Below, in pieces: positions 1 to 9,962 of a stretch of 64,000 nt of DNA. The position numbers were made by a program, and so were the translations under genes. Numbering within the stretch: the stretch's first letter is position 1; the number at the start of each line of letters is the position of its first letter. Location of the stretch: contig DUPF01000029.1 in the NCBI GenBank assembly GCA_012838445.1, forward strand, positions 1-64,000. Direction: 5' to 3'. The notes under the pieces were generated by a model, which saw only the letters and a program-made list of their open reading frames with translations, did not search any database and was not told the DNA's origin. This DNA is from Intrasporangiaceae bacterium (GTDB taxonomy: Bacteria; Actinomycetota; Actinomycetes; Actinomycetales; Dermatophilaceae).

Positions 1-42
1 CGAGGAACGTCCGTAGACACCCTCACCCGGTGCACCACCACT

Positions 43-76
43 GACGCCCCACGGACCATTCGGTCCGTGGGGCGTC
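43..76. terminator. Perfect 15-bp inverted repeat (GACGCCCCACGGACC-ATTC-GGTCCGTGGGGCGTC), likely intrinsic terminator at the 3' end of the minus-strand acyl-CoA ligase
   Basis: Perfect palindromic arms with a 4-nt loop just downstream of the ligase stop codon; no strong T-tract. Confidence 0.75.
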
Positions 77-105
77 ACCGTTCGCCTTCCGTCTGCCTCT
101 GTCAG

Positions 106-1797
106 TCAGACCTGGTGCTGGAGGAGCGTCTCGCGCACGGCCCGCCGGAGCACCTTGCCCAACTGCGTGCGGGGCAGGTCGTCGAGGATGTGGACTGCGC
201 GGGGGAGCGCATACCGGGACACCTTGTCCTCCAGCCACTGCCGCAGCTGCCCCAGCTCGATGCTGACCCCGGGCTCGAGGACCAGAGCAGCGACGACCTG
301 CTCGCCGAGTGCGGAGTCCTCGTGGGGGAGTCCGACGACCGCGACGTCGACGACTCCCGGCATGCCGCGGACGGCATCCTCGACCTGGGAGGGATAGATG
401 TTGAAGCCGCCGGAGATGATGAGCTCCTTGCGCCGGTCCGCGAGCGCGACCGATCCGTCGGCGCCGTCGCGGCTGACCAGGTCGCCGGTGCGGAGCCAGC
501 CCCCGGGCAGGAGCACGTCGGCGGTCTCCTGCGGAGCGTCGAGGTAGCCGCCGAAGACCTGGGGCCCGCGGACGAGGAGTTCGCCGATCTGGCCGTCCGG
601 GACATCGGGCACATCCGCCGCCAGTGGATCCGCGTCGAGCAGTTCGGGGTCGACGATCCGAATCTCGGTGTCCGGGTAGGGGATCCCGAGCCGTCCCGGG
701 CGTCGCGCCGGTCCGAACGGGTTGCCGAGCACGACCGGGGAGGTCTCACTCATCCCGTAGCCCTCGATGATCAGGCCTCCGGTCGCGGCCTCCCAGCGCC
801 GCGCGATCTCCCCGTCCAGCGCCATCGCCCCGGACACCGAGAACCGGATCGACTCCAGCGACACGTTCCGTTCGCGGGCGCGTGCCTCGAGCCGGTCGAA
901 CATCGGGGGCACCCCACCGAGGAAGGTGATGGGGCGCCGCTGCGTCGCCGCGAGCAGCATGTCGACGTCGAAGTTCGGCAGGATCACCTGGGTGGCTCCG
1001 AGCGCCACGGCACAGGTGAGCGACAGCGTCATGCCGAAGGCGTGGAAGAAGGGCAGCACCGCGCCGAAGGTCTCCGCACCCTCGCGGATATCCGGCATCC
1101 ATTGCACCGACTGGGCGACGTTGGCGGTGAGGTTGGCGTGGGTGAGGGGGACGAGTTTGGGCATCCCGGTCGTCCCGCCCGTCGGCAGCAGGACGGCGAC
1201 GTCCTCCGGGGAGGAGGGAGTATGCGGTGCCCCGGACCCCTTGGCCCGCGCCACCTCCTTGTCCCAGGATCCGACCCCTTCCGGCACGGCGGATCGCAGC
1301 TTCGCCCGCTGGGCGCGGGCGGCGGGCAGCGGCAGCCTGAGCAGCAGGCGCGTCCGTAGCGGCATCGCGACGGTCAGGTCCACGGCCAGCACCGTGCGGG
1401 CGAATCTCGCCGTGGCCGGCGCGAGGATGGTGGATATCGAGTGCTCCCACCCGATGACGACCTTGGCGCCGTGCCGGTCGAGTTGGGCCCGGACCTCCTC
1501 GGGAGCAGCGAGTGGATTGTGCTCGGCGACCGTGGCACCCAGGGCGTGCACGGCATAGAACGCGACGACGTGCTGTGGGCAGTTGGGCAGGATGAGCCCG
1601 ACCCGGTCCCCGGCGCGCACCCCGACCCCGGCCAGCACCGATGCGGCCTGCTCCACCTGCGCGGCCAGTTCGCGGTAGGTCATCGTGGCGCCGAGGAAGT
1701 CCAGCGCGAGGCGCTCCGGCCAGCGACGCACTGCCTCGGTGAGCAGGGCCGTGGTCGTCGGGGCCGGGGTGACGGTGAGCGGGATCGATGGGCCCAT
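106..1797 (-). CDS. AMP-dependent acyl-CoA synthetase / long-chain fatty acid-CoA ligase
   Basis: 563 aa; AMP-binding motif LLPTGGTTGMPKLVPLTH, GYGMSETSP, GWLRTGDLV, RRKELIISGGFNIYPSQVE. Confidence 0.9.
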   Translation of the reverse strand: MGPSIPLTVTPAPTTTALLTEAVRRWPERLALDFLGATMTYRELAAQVEQAASVLAGVGVRAGDRVGLILPNCPQHVVAFYAVHALGATVAEHNPLAAPEEVRAQLDRHGAKVVIGWEHSISTILAPATARFARTVLAVDLTVAMPLRTRLLLRLPLPAARAQRAKLRSAVPEGVGSWDKEVARAKGSGAPHTPSSPEDVAVLLPTGGTTGMPKLVPLTHANLTANVAQSVQWMPDIREGAETFGAVLPFFHAFGMTLSLTCAVALGATQVILPNFDVDMLLAATQRRPITFLGGVPPMFDRLEARARERNVSLESIRFSVSGAMALDGEIARRWEAATGGLIIEGYGMSETSPVVLGNPFGPARRPGRLGIPYPDTEIRIVDPELLDADPLAADVPDVPDGQIGELLVRGPQVFGGYLDAPQETADVLLPGGWLRTGDLVSRDGADGSVALADRRKELIISGGFNIYPSQVEDAVRGMPGVVDVAVVGLPHEDSALGEQVVAALVLEPGVSIELGQLRQWLEDKVSRYALPRAVHILDDLPRTQLGKVLRRAVRETLLQHQV

Positions 1798-1916
1798 ACG
1801 GTCAACCTACGGGACCGTAACTGCGGCGGCCAGGCGAGGCGCCGAAGCGGGTCGACGGCTCACCCCGCAGCACGGGGAATGCGTGCCTGCCCAGGTGATG
1901 CCGTGGGTGGGGACGG

Positions 1917-4900
1917 CTACGTGCCGACACGAGGATCCTTGCGGCCGCGGACGGCCGCGCCGAGGGTGCCGAGGGCTCCGACGCCGCCGAGGGTGGCGCC
2001 GGCGGTGAGCAGCCACTGCGGCAGCGCGGTCGGGATGCCGAGGTGGGTGACGAGCCCGAGGATCCGGGAGAGCCCGAGTGGCAGGATCGCCAACTGGTCG
2101 TTGATGGTCGTCAGCGAACGCTCCAGACCGACTCCGCTCAGGAGCAGTCCCAGGGCGAGCAGGGGGACCCCGACGCCGAGCAGGACCGCACCGATCGCGC
2201 CGGGCCAGGAGACTCGGTAGGCGCTGCGCAGCACGAGGGCGAGGACGACCAGGCCCCACAGGAAGGCTCCGGCGGCGAGCGTGACGTAGACCGTGCGGCC
2301 GCTCTCGTCGGTCCAGATGCGGAACCAGTATCCGCTCGGTCCGGCCCCGGCCATCCCGGCACCGAGGATGACGGTGCGCAGCAACAGCATCCCGCCGAGA
2401 CCGGCCCACAGCCAGTGCGGGTCGGCGCCGGGACGCACTGCCCACAGGACGACGCGGGCGGTCAGCGCGAGCAGGGCCAGACTGCCCAACGTCACGAGGA
2501 GGTATGCGGTGCTCGCCGCCGAGGAGAAGGCCAGTCGGCTCGCGAGGACGGCGGCGAGCGGAACCGCGACGACGAGGATGCGTCGGGTCCGGCTCGGCGC
2601 GGTGTCGGTGGTGCCGAGCCGCCACGGGGTGAAGGCGCCGCGGCGCAGATCGCGGATGAGCAGCAACCCCAGGCCGCCGAGGGCGATGACGACCCACGCG
2701 ACGATCTGGGTGTACGGCGCGCGTTCGGCGTGGACGAGGCCGGCGTCCGCGGCGAAGAACTCGTAGGGCGGGTGGGCCAGGTCGCCGGTCCAGCGCTCGG
2801 TGTGCGCGGCACTGGCCTCCCGATAGGCCGAACGCTCGTCGAGCCAGGCCTCCTGCGCCTCGACCGAGCCGGTGTCGACCCACTCGTAGTACCGCAGGAA
2901 GGCGCTCCGGTAGGTCTGCAGGGTGGCGAACAGGTCGATCTCGTAGTCGATCGAGGCCGCCAGCCGGTCGTACAGGTCGGGGTCGTGGAACGTCGACCGG
3001 TCCACGTCGGCCAACCGGTCCCGCATCGCTCGCGCGGTCGCCACGGCCCGCTCACCCTCGGCGATCGCCTCGTCGACCCGTCCGGCCGTGGCCAGATAGA
3101 CGGCGGACAGTCCGGCCACGTCACCGGAGACGATGTCCCACTTGAAGATCCACATCATCGGTGGTGGTTCGAGGCCGAGCGCGAACACCGCCTGCTCGGC
3201 ATAGGGGCCGATGTAGAACCCGTCGAGGATCGCCGACCGGGACATGGCGAGGACGTCGGCAACCGCTGTCGCCGCAGCGGGATCCGCGGTGAGCATCCGG
3301 GTGATCCAGGCGCGGTTGACCTCGCCGATATCGGCGTCGAGGTCCCAGCCGAGGCGGCCGGCGGCGTAGACGTTGAGGTCATACAGCTGCCAGAAGCCCT
3401 CCTTGAGGTAGAGCGAGAAGGGTCCGGCCCGCCACGGACCGCCGTCCTGGGTCCACAGCCACAGCCCCGCGATGTTCGGGTTGGCGGCCCGGAACTCGCG
3501 CAGCGCCTCCTGATGGGTGCGACCGACGTCGTTGGGGATCGAACTGAACGCCTCGAACTCGCGCCGACCCTGCAGTTCGACGACCCGCTGCTGATCCCCT
3601 CCGGTCAGGGTCGGGTTGAGGGGGAGGAAGGAGTCGAAGTCGCCCATGGTGAACTTCGTCGACACGACGAGGTTCGGCAGGTCGAGGTCACCGAGGACCC
3701 GCTCGTAGGTCTGCGGGTTGGTGTGCATGTCCCCGACATCCCCGACCCCGACCGACCAGGTCCGGAAGTAGATCGTCGCGTCATGCTCGGCCGCGACCTC
3801 GCTCGCCGTCCGCAGCATCGTCTGCACCGCCGCGGCGTCCCGGACCTCGAGGGCCGAGTAGTAGTCCCAGCCGGCCACGTTGTAGATCGTGCCCGCCTCA
3901 CCGATGCGGATCATCAGACCCTTGGCCCACGGGAAGGTCGTGAAGAACTCGTCCATCCCGGCCCGGTACACCTCCCACAGTCGGGGGTCGGTCGGGTCGA
4001 TCCCGCCGAGCTCCCGCTGCAGATAGGACTCCAGCGGACCGCTCAGCGCGAGCATGTCGGTCTTGAAGACGACATCCACCCCGAGGTCGGCGGCGTACTT
4101 CCACAGCGCGCCGACCTGCTCGCGCATCGCCTCCTGACGCGCTCGTTCGGGACTGTCCGCGGCATACACCTGCGTGCCGGTGCCGACGGTGTCGAAGCTG
4201 ACGTACTCGAGGAAGCCCGGCACGAACACACCGTTGTAGCCGTATGCGACGACGTGGTCGATGAACTCCTTCCAGTCCGCCTCGGTCCGGGCCAGTCCGG
4301 CCGGGTCGAGCCACGGCGCCTCGGCGAGCACGACATCGGCGAGTGCGCCGGACGTGTGCTGATAGTCGTCCTGAGTGCGATAGGCGGCCTCGTCCGGAAC
4401 CACCCCGACGGCGCCGGTGTCGACGAACCGGTGCGGCAGATCCGGCCCCCGGAGCACCCCGTCGGCGACGCTGCCCCAGTCCGCACCAGAGGCGATCGCA
4501 TCGGCGAGCCGGAACAGCCCGTATCCCACGCCCCGGCGACCACCGCTGACGGTGAGGGTCTCCCCGGACCGGCGCACCGCATACGACTCGCTCTCCTCCG
4601 GACCGGAGAGGTCCACCTCGACCGTCACCGCTGATCCGGTATGCGTCCGCGACCCGGCCGCGGCCGTCACCTGCTCGGCCGCGAGCGTGAGCAGCGGGTC
4701 GTCGTCGTGGCCGACCGGCAGCACGATGTCGGCCAGGGATGCGATCGGCTCGACCGGGGCAGCCGGCTGGACCGTCGTCGCGGGCTCGGGCCCTAAGTTC
4801 TTGTCCTCGAAGCGGATCGCGAGCGCGGAATTGAGGACCACGGCGACGAGGAATCCGGCGACGAGGCACATGACGACCGCGACGGGGACGAAGACTCTCA

Positions 4901-4928
4901 GGCGGGGCACGGGGACCAGTCTGCCCAC
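1917..4928 (-). CDS. Large envelope protein: N-terminal TM anchor, extracytoplasmic glycoside-hydrolase-like (GH67/GH20-type N-domain plus TIM-barrel-like) region, C-terminal polytopic membrane domain
   Basis: 1003 aa; N-terminal hydrophobic anchor; ETLTVSGGRRGVGYGLFRLADAI resembles the GH20/GH67 accessory N-domain; C-terminal ~280 aa with several hydrophobic helices. Confidence 0.6.
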   Translation of the reverse strand: MGRLVPVPRLRVFVPVAVVMCLVAGFLVAVVLNSALAIRFEDKNLGPEPATTVQPAAPVEPIASLADIVLPVGHDDDPLLTLAAEQVTAAAGSRTHTGSAVTVEVDLSGPEESESYAVRRSGETLTVSGGRRGVGYGLFRLADAIASGADWGSVADGVLRGPDLPHRFVDTGAVGVVPDEAAYRTQDDYQHTSGALADVVLAEAPWLDPAGLARTEADWKEFIDHVVAYGYNGVFVPGFLEYVSFDTVGTGTQVYAADSPERARQEAMREQVGALWKYAADLGVDVVFKTDMLALSGPLESYLQRELGGIDPTDPRLWEVYRAGMDEFFTTFPWAKGLMIRIGEAGTIYNVAGWDYYSALEVRDAAAVQTMLRTASEVAAEHDATIYFRTWSVGVGDVGDMHTNPQTYERVLGDLDLPNLVVSTKFTMGDFDSFLPLNPTLTGGDQQRVVELQGRREFEAFSSIPNDVGRTHQEALREFRAANPNIAGLWLWTQDGGPWRAGPFSLYLKEGFWQLYDLNVYAAGRLGWDLDADIGEVNRAWITRMLTADPAAATAVADVLAMSRSAILDGFYIGPYAEQAVFALGLEPPPMMWIFKWDIVSGDVAGLSAVYLATAGRVDEAIAEGERAVATARAMRDRLADVDRSTFHDPDLYDRLAASIDYEIDLFATLQTYRSAFLRYYEWVDTGSVEAQEAWLDERSAYREASAAHTERWTGDLAHPPYEFFAADAGLVHAERAPYTQIVAWVVIALGGLGLLLIRDLRRGAFTPWRLGTTDTAPSRTRRILVVAVPLAAVLASRLAFSSAASTAYLLVTLGSLALLALTARVVLWAVRPGADPHWLWAGLGGMLLLRTVILGAGMAGAGPSGYWFRIWTDESGRTVYVTLAAGAFLWGLVVLALVLRSAYRVSWPGAIGAVLLGVGVPLLALGLLLSGVGLERSLTTINDQLAILPLGLSRILGLVTHLGIPTALPQWLLTAGATLGGVGALGTLGAAVRGRKDPRVGT

Positions 4929-5042
4929 TCATGGCGAGGAATCCATCACAAAGAGGGGCACCAAGATGCACGCCCGCATGTGACTCTGGTGGAATGGACC
5001 TAGGCGCGCGATCGCACCAGGTGGCGAGCAACGCCCCACGAC

Positions 5043-6923
5043 GTGCGCGCAGGTCACATTAAGGAAGGTACGCCGACCGTGGTCGATGTTGACAAGGTCC
5101 TCGATGAAGCGGGTCTGAGCAACCCAGCGGTGCGCGAATTCGTCCAGCACTGGGCGGAGCACACCGGAGCCGAGCGGGTCGAGGTGGTCAACGCCTCGGA
5201 CGACGCCCGGCTGATCCAGGAAGGACTGGACGCCGGTGAGATCAAGCCGGCCGGTGAGGGTCTCTACTACTCGCAGTCCTACTACAAGGACACCGCGCGT
5301 TCCGAGGAGCGCACGATCGTTGCCACGAGCAACGAGAAGGACAAGGGCGTCTACAACAACTGGCGCCACTCCGACGAGATCCGCCCGATCGTCGAGGGTC
5401 ACATGAAGGGTGCCCTCAAGGGCAAGACGATGTACGTCATCCCCTACCTGATGGCCCCTCCCGGCTCCCCGCTGGAGAAGTACGCCGCCGGCATCGAGCT
5501 GACCGACAACCGCACCGTCGTCATGCACATGATCCGGATGGCGCGGGTCGGGGTGGACCTGATCAACAACCTCGCCGACCCGGACTCCTTCGTCCGCGCG
5601 GTGCACGTCACCGGCGACCTGGAGAACCTCGGCCAGGGCACCCCGGACGACAAGCGCTACTTCGTCACCGTTGCCGACGAGCGCACCATCTTGCACTTCG
5701 GCTCCTCCTACGGCGGCAACGCCCTGCTCGGCAAGATCGCGCACGGTCTCCGCCAGGCGGCCTATGACGGGTATGCGTCGGGCGAGTTCCTCTCCGAGCA
5801 GTTCATGCTCCTCGGGATCACCGACAAGGAGACCGGCGAGAAGTGGCACATCTGCGGTGGCTTCCCGAGCGCCTCGGGCAAGACCAACCTCGCGATGACC
5901 CTCGCCCCGGATGCGATGGGCGACCGCTACCACGTCTCCTTCTACGGCGACGACATCGCGTGGCTGTGGGTCGGTGAGGACGGCGCCCTCTACGGCATGA
6001 ACCCCGAGAACGGCGTCTTCGGTGTCGCCAAGGACACCAACGAGAAGACCAACCCGACCGCACTCGACTCGATCGACCCGGGCACCCAGGCGCTGTTCAC
6101 GAACGTCGCCTACAACCCGGACACTCACGAGGTCTGGTGGGAGGGCCGCACCAAGGAGCCCCCGGCGGACGTCACCGGCTGGCGGGACTGGAAGGGCGAG
6201 CTCATCTCCGAGCGGTCCGAGGCGGACAAGGACGCCCCGTGGGCGCACCCGAACAGCCGCTTCACGACGAGCCTGGACAACGTCCCGAACGTTGCCCCGG
6301 ACTACTCCGACCCCAAGGGCGTGAAGATCGACGCGATCATCTTCGGTGGCCGCACCCGCGACCGGGAGCCGCTCGTGCGCGCGATCACCGATCTCGCCGA
6401 GGGCGTGTACGACGGTCTGACGCTCGGTGCCGAGGCGACGTTCGCCGCCGAGGGTGTCGAGGGCAAGCTCCGCTACGACCCGATGTCGATGCGGCCGTTC
6501 ATGTCCTACCCCGAGGGTGCCTACGCCAAGCAGTGGCTCGACATCGTCGGTGCGGCGACGGACCAGCCGATCTTCGCGCACGTCAACTGGTTCCAGCGCG
6601 ACCCGGAGGACGGGCACTTCCTGTGGCCGGGCTACCGCGAGAACCTGCGTCCGCTGCTGTGGCTGATGCACCTCAAGGACGGCAAGGTCAGCGGCCGGCA
6701 GACCCCGGTCGGCACGATCCCGACGCAGGAGGAGCTCGAGATGGTCGGGCTCGACATCCCGCAGGAGGATCTGGACCGCATCCTCGACATCGACGTCGAG
6801 CGCTGGCGTGAGGAGATGGGCTTCCGCGAGGAGCACCTCAAGCAGTTCGAGAACCTGCCCGAGGAGATCTGGGAGGCGCACCGCCGAGTGGCCAAGGCCC
6901 TCGACGACGCGGCGGACGGCTGA
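5043..6923 (+). CDS. pckG: Phosphoenolpyruvate carboxykinase (GTP); true start possibly the GTG near 5079
   Basis: 626 aa; FPSASGKTNLAM P-loop-like kinase-1 motif, GDDIAWLWV, NPENGVFGV, FTNVAYNPDTHEVWWEG, IIFGGRTRDREPLV. Confidence 0.9.
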   Translation: MRAGHIKEGTPTVVDVDKVLDEAGLSNPAVREFVQHWAEHTGAERVEVVNASDDARLIQEGLDAGEIKPAGEGLYYSQSYYKDTARSEERTIVATSNEKDKGVYNNWRHSDEIRPIVEGHMKGALKGKTMYVIPYLMAPPGSPLEKYAAGIELTDNRTVVMHMIRMARVGVDLINNLADPDSFVRAVHVTGDLENLGQGTPDDKRYFVTVADERTILHFGSSYGGNALLGKIAHGLRQAAYDGYASGEFLSEQFMLLGITDKETGEKWHICGGFPSASGKTNLAMTLAPDAMGDRYHVSFYGDDIAWLWVGEDGALYGMNPENGVFGVAKDTNEKTNPTALDSIDPGTQALFTNVAYNPDTHEVWWEGRTKEPPADVTGWRDWKGELISERSEADKDAPWAHPNSRFTTSLDNVPNVAPDYSDPKGVKIDAIIFGGRTRDREPLVRAITDLAEGVYDGLTLGAEATFAAEGVEGKLRYDPMSMRPFMSYPEGAYAKQWLDIVGAATDQPIFAHVNWFQRDPEDGHFLWPGYRENLRPLLWLMHLKDGKVSGRQTPVGTIPTQEELEMVGLDIPQEDLDRILDIDVERWREEMGFREEHLKQFENLPEEIWEAHRRVAKALDDAADG

Positions 6924-6949
6924 GTCTCACCTTTCCCGCCACAAGCGCA

Positions 6950-6996
6950 AAAGGCTGACTTCACCACGCTTCTGAAGCGCGGTGAAGTCAGCCTTT
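6950..6996. terminator. Stem-loop terminator downstream of pckG
   Basis: AAAGGCTGACTTCACCACGC ... GCGCGGTGAAGTCAGCCTTT, 20-bp arms with a single mismatch, 7-nt loop. Confidence 0.8.
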
Positions 6997-7072
6997 CGCG
7001 CATCATGCGTTAAAGGAAAACTGGCCCAAACCGTGTCGGACAGGAGGTCGGGCAGGCCACTAGGTTGGGGGT

Positions 7073-7813
7073 ATGCGCATCGGGCTGTTCGTCACCTGTC
7101 TCGGTGACGTGCTCTTCCCGGGGGTGCCGCAGGCGACGACGCTGCTGCTCGAGCGGCTCGGGCACGAGGTGGTCTTCCCGGCGGAGCAGACCTGTTGCGG
7201 ACAGATGCACATCAACACCGGCTATCAGCAGGATGCGCTGCCGGTCATCGCCCACCACGTCGAGGTCTTCGAGCGGGTCCTCACGGACGGATGCGAGGCG
7301 ATCGTCGCCCCGTCCGGCTCCTGCGTCGGCTCGGTGCGCCATCAGCACGCCGACGTGGCCCGCCGCCTCGGGGATGACGCGCTCGCGGTGCGCGCCGAAC
7401 AGGTGGCGGCCCGCACCTACGAATTGAGCGAGTTCCTCGTCGACGTCCTCGGCGTCACCGATGTCGGCGCGCACTATCCGCACCGGGTCACCTATCACCC
7501 GACGTGCCATTCGCTGCGGATGCTCGGCGTCGGCGACAAACCGCTCCGGTTGCTGCGTCAGGTGCGCGGGATCGACCTCGTCGAATTGCCGGAGGCGGAG
7601 TCGTGCTGCGGATTCGGGGGCACCTTCGCGCTGAAGAACGCGGACGTCTCCACAGCCATGCTCACCGACAAGGTCGGCAACGTCGTGACGACCGGCGCCC
7701 AGGTCCTCACCGCCGGCGACGCGTCCTGCCTGATGCACATCGGCGGCGGACTGACCCGACTGCGCACCGGGGTCCGCGCGGTGCACCTGGCCGAGATCCT
7801 CGCGAGCACCTAG
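7073..7813 (+). CDS. lutA: (Fe-S)-binding CCG-domain protein, L-lactate utilization LutA/YkgE-like
   Basis: 246 aa; QTCCGQMHINTGY, SCCGFGGTFA CCG motifs; followed by LutB and LutC homologues. Confidence 0.9.
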   Translation: MRIGLFVTCLGDVLFPGVPQATTLLLERLGHEVVFPAEQTCCGQMHINTGYQQDALPVIAHHVEVFERVLTDGCEAIVAPSGSCVGSVRHQHADVARRLGDDALAVRAEQVAARTYELSEFLVDVLGVTDVGAHYPHRVTYHPTCHSLRMLGVGDKPLRLLRQVRGIDLVELPEAESCCGFGGTFALKNADVSTAMLTDKVGNVVTTGAQVLTAGDASCLMHIGGGLTRLRTGVRAVHLAEILAST

Positions 7814-7823
7814 TGGGTATGCG

Positions 7824-9311
7824 GTGACCACCTTCCTCGGAATGCCCGGCCCACCGGCCGGTCCCGGCAGCGACCTGACCGGGTCGGTGCCGTTCCCGGC
7901 GGCTGCACGAGAAGCCTTGGAGGACAGGCGGCTTCGACGTAACCTCGCTCACGCCACCGGCACGATCCGGGCCAAGCGGGCAGCGGTGGTCGCGGAGGTC
8001 GAGGACTGGGAGGACCTGCGGGCTGCCGGTGCCGCGATCAAGGCCGACACGATGGCTCGGCTGCCGGAGCTCCTCGAACAGCTCGAGGCCCGGGTCACCG
8101 AACGCGGTGGTGTCGTGCACTGGGCCAGGGACGCCGGGGAGGCCAACGACATCGTGATCGACCTGGTCGAACAGGCCGGTGCGAGCGAGGTCGTCAAGGT
8201 CAAGTCGATGGCGACCCAGGAGATCGGCCTCAACGAGGCTCTCGCAACGGCGGGGATCACCCCGATCGAGACGGATCTGGCCGAGCTCATCGTCCAGCTC
8301 GCGAACGACCGCCCCTCGCACATCCTCGTCCCGGCGATCCACCGCGGCCGCGCCGAGATCAGGGAGATCTTCCTGGACCGGATGCCCGGACTGGACCCGG
8401 ACGCACTCACCGATGAGCCGACGGTCCTCGCGGCGGCGGCGCGCGCATACCTGCGCGAAGCGTTCCTGCGGTCCACGGTCGCGATCTCCGGCGCCAACTT
8501 CGCCATCGCCCAGACCGGCACACTCGCCGTCGTCGAGTCCGAGGGCAACGGGCGGATGTGCCTGACCCTGCCGCAGACCCTCATCACCGTCATGGGGATC
8601 GAGAAGGTGCTCCCCTCGTGGCGTGATCTGGAGGTGTTCCTCCAACTGCTGCCGCGGTCCTCGACGGGGGAGCGGATGAATCCCTACACGTCGATGTGGA
8701 CCGGGGCCAGCCCCGGCGACGGGCCGCAGCAGGTCCACCTCATCCTCCTCGACAACGGTCGCACCCGCGTGCTCGCCGACCCGCAGGGCCGCTCCGCCCT
8801 GCACTGCATCCGCTGCTCGGCCTGCCTCAACGTCTGCCCGGTCTACGAGCGGGTGGGCGGGCATGCGTACGGCTCGGTCTATCCCGGCCCGATCGGGGCG
8901 ATCCTCTCCCCGCAACTGACCGGTGTCACCGGCGACGGGGTCAATGATTCGCTGCCCTACGCGTCGACGCTGTGCGGGGCCTGCGAGGAGGTCTGCCCGG
9001 TCAAGATCCCCATCCCGGACCAGTTGGTCCGGCTGCGGGCCGAGCACACCGAGACGTATGCGTCCGCGCACCGGATCCCGTCCGCTGAGGCTGCGGCGAT
9101 GCGGGCCGCGTCGTGGATGATGAGTGATGCCAAGCGATTCGACCGCGCCGGTCGGGCAGCGCGGCTGGGTCGGCTGGGGATGCGCGGTGGCCGGCCCCGG
9201 CTCCCGCTGCCGCCGCCGCTGTCCGGGTGGGCGGACAGCCGGGACCTGCCCGAGTTGCCGCGCGAGACGTTTCGGGAGTGGTGGGCCCGGACCCGTGGGG
9301 AGTCGTCGTGA
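7824..9311 (+). CDS. lutB: LutB-like iron-sulfur electron transfer protein
   Basis: 495 aa; CIRCSACLNVCPVY and CGACEEVCPVKIPI ferredoxin motifs; DUF162-like N-terminal part. Confidence 0.9.
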   Translation: MTTFLGMPGPPAGPGSDLTGSVPFPAAAREALEDRRLRRNLAHATGTIRAKRAAVVAEVEDWEDLRAAGAAIKADTMARLPELLEQLEARVTERGGVVHWARDAGEANDIVIDLVEQAGASEVVKVKSMATQEIGLNEALATAGITPIETDLAELIVQLANDRPSHILVPAIHRGRAEIREIFLDRMPGLDPDALTDEPTVLAAAARAYLREAFLRSTVAISGANFAIAQTGTLAVVESEGNGRMCLTLPQTLITVMGIEKVLPSWRDLEVFLQLLPRSSTGERMNPYTSMWTGASPGDGPQQVHLILLDNGRTRVLADPQGRSALHCIRCSACLNVCPVYERVGGHAYGSVYPGPIGAILSPQLTGVTGDGVNDSLPYASTLCGACEEVCPVKIPIPDQLVRLRAEHTETYASAHRIPSAEAAAMRAASWMMSDAKRFDRAGRAARLGRLGMRGGRPRLPLPPPLSGWADSRDLPELPRETFREWWARTRGESS

Positions 9312-9922
9312 CGGCCAGGAATGAGGTGCTGCAGCGGATCCGGGCCGCCCTCGGACCGGTGCCGGACCAGGTCGATGTGCCCCGCGCATACCGAATGGGG
9401 AGTGGGCGGCCCCCTGGCGATCCACAGCTGGTGGAGCTGCTCGTCGATCGACTGCTCGACTATCGCGCCACGGTGGTCGAGGCGGCCGACGGCGATGTGG
9501 CGAGTGCGCTGGCGGAGATCCTGGCCGACGTCGACGGAGTCGTGCTGCACGCTCCGGGTGTGCCGCTGCAGTGGGTGACCGGGGTCGACGTGGTGCCCGA
9601 CGACGGCCGTGATGCCCGTGCGCTCGACGCCCAAGTGGCCGCGGCGGTGACCGGCTCGGTCGTCGCGATCGCGGCCACGGGAACGATCGTCCTGGACGGG
9701 TCGCCGACGTGCGGCCGACGGGCGTTGACGCTCGTGCCGGACATCCACATCTGCGTCGTCGATCGCCACACCATCGTCGAGACCGTCCCCGAGGCGCTCG
9801 CCCGGCTCGAACCGACGAGGCCGCTTACCTTCATCAGCGGACCGTCGGCGACCAGTGACATCGAATTGTCCCGGGTCGAGGGCGTGCACGGACCGCGCAC
9901 CCTCATCGTCATCCTCGCCTGA
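9308..9922 (+). CDS. lutC: LutC/YkgG family protein (GTG start overlapping lutB stop)
   Basis: In-frame GTG at 9308 (VTARNEVLQRIRAALG); ATGTIVLDGS, DRHTIVETVPEAL, SGPSATSDIELSRVEGVHGPRTLIVILA. Confidence 0.88.
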   Translation: MTARNEVLQRIRAALGPVPDQVDVPRAYRMGSGRPPGDPQLVELLVDRLLDYRATVVEAADGDVASALAEILADVDGVVLHAPGVPLQWVTGVDVVPDDGRDARALDAQVAAAVTGSVVAIAATGTIVLDGSPTCGRRALTLVPDIHICVVDRHTIVETVPEALARLEPTRPLTFISGPSATSDIELSRVEGVHGPRTLIVILA

Positions 9923-9962
9923 CCCGCCCCTCCTTCCCCTCCCCGTGCGGGGCACCGGGATC

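Noticed and set aside
67-1359. 430-aa plus-strand ORF over the acyl-CoA ligase
   Set aside because: Antisense shadow of a clear AMP-binding enzyme.
1799-1822. Short inverted repeat ACGGTC...GACCGT upstream of the acyl-CoA ligase
   Set aside because: Only 6-bp arms; expected by chance in high-GC DNA.
2043-4634. 863-aa plus-strand ORF antisense to the 1003-aa envelope protein
   Set aside because: Low-complexity shadow ORF; the minus-strand frame has coherent TM helices, signal anchor and domain-like segments.
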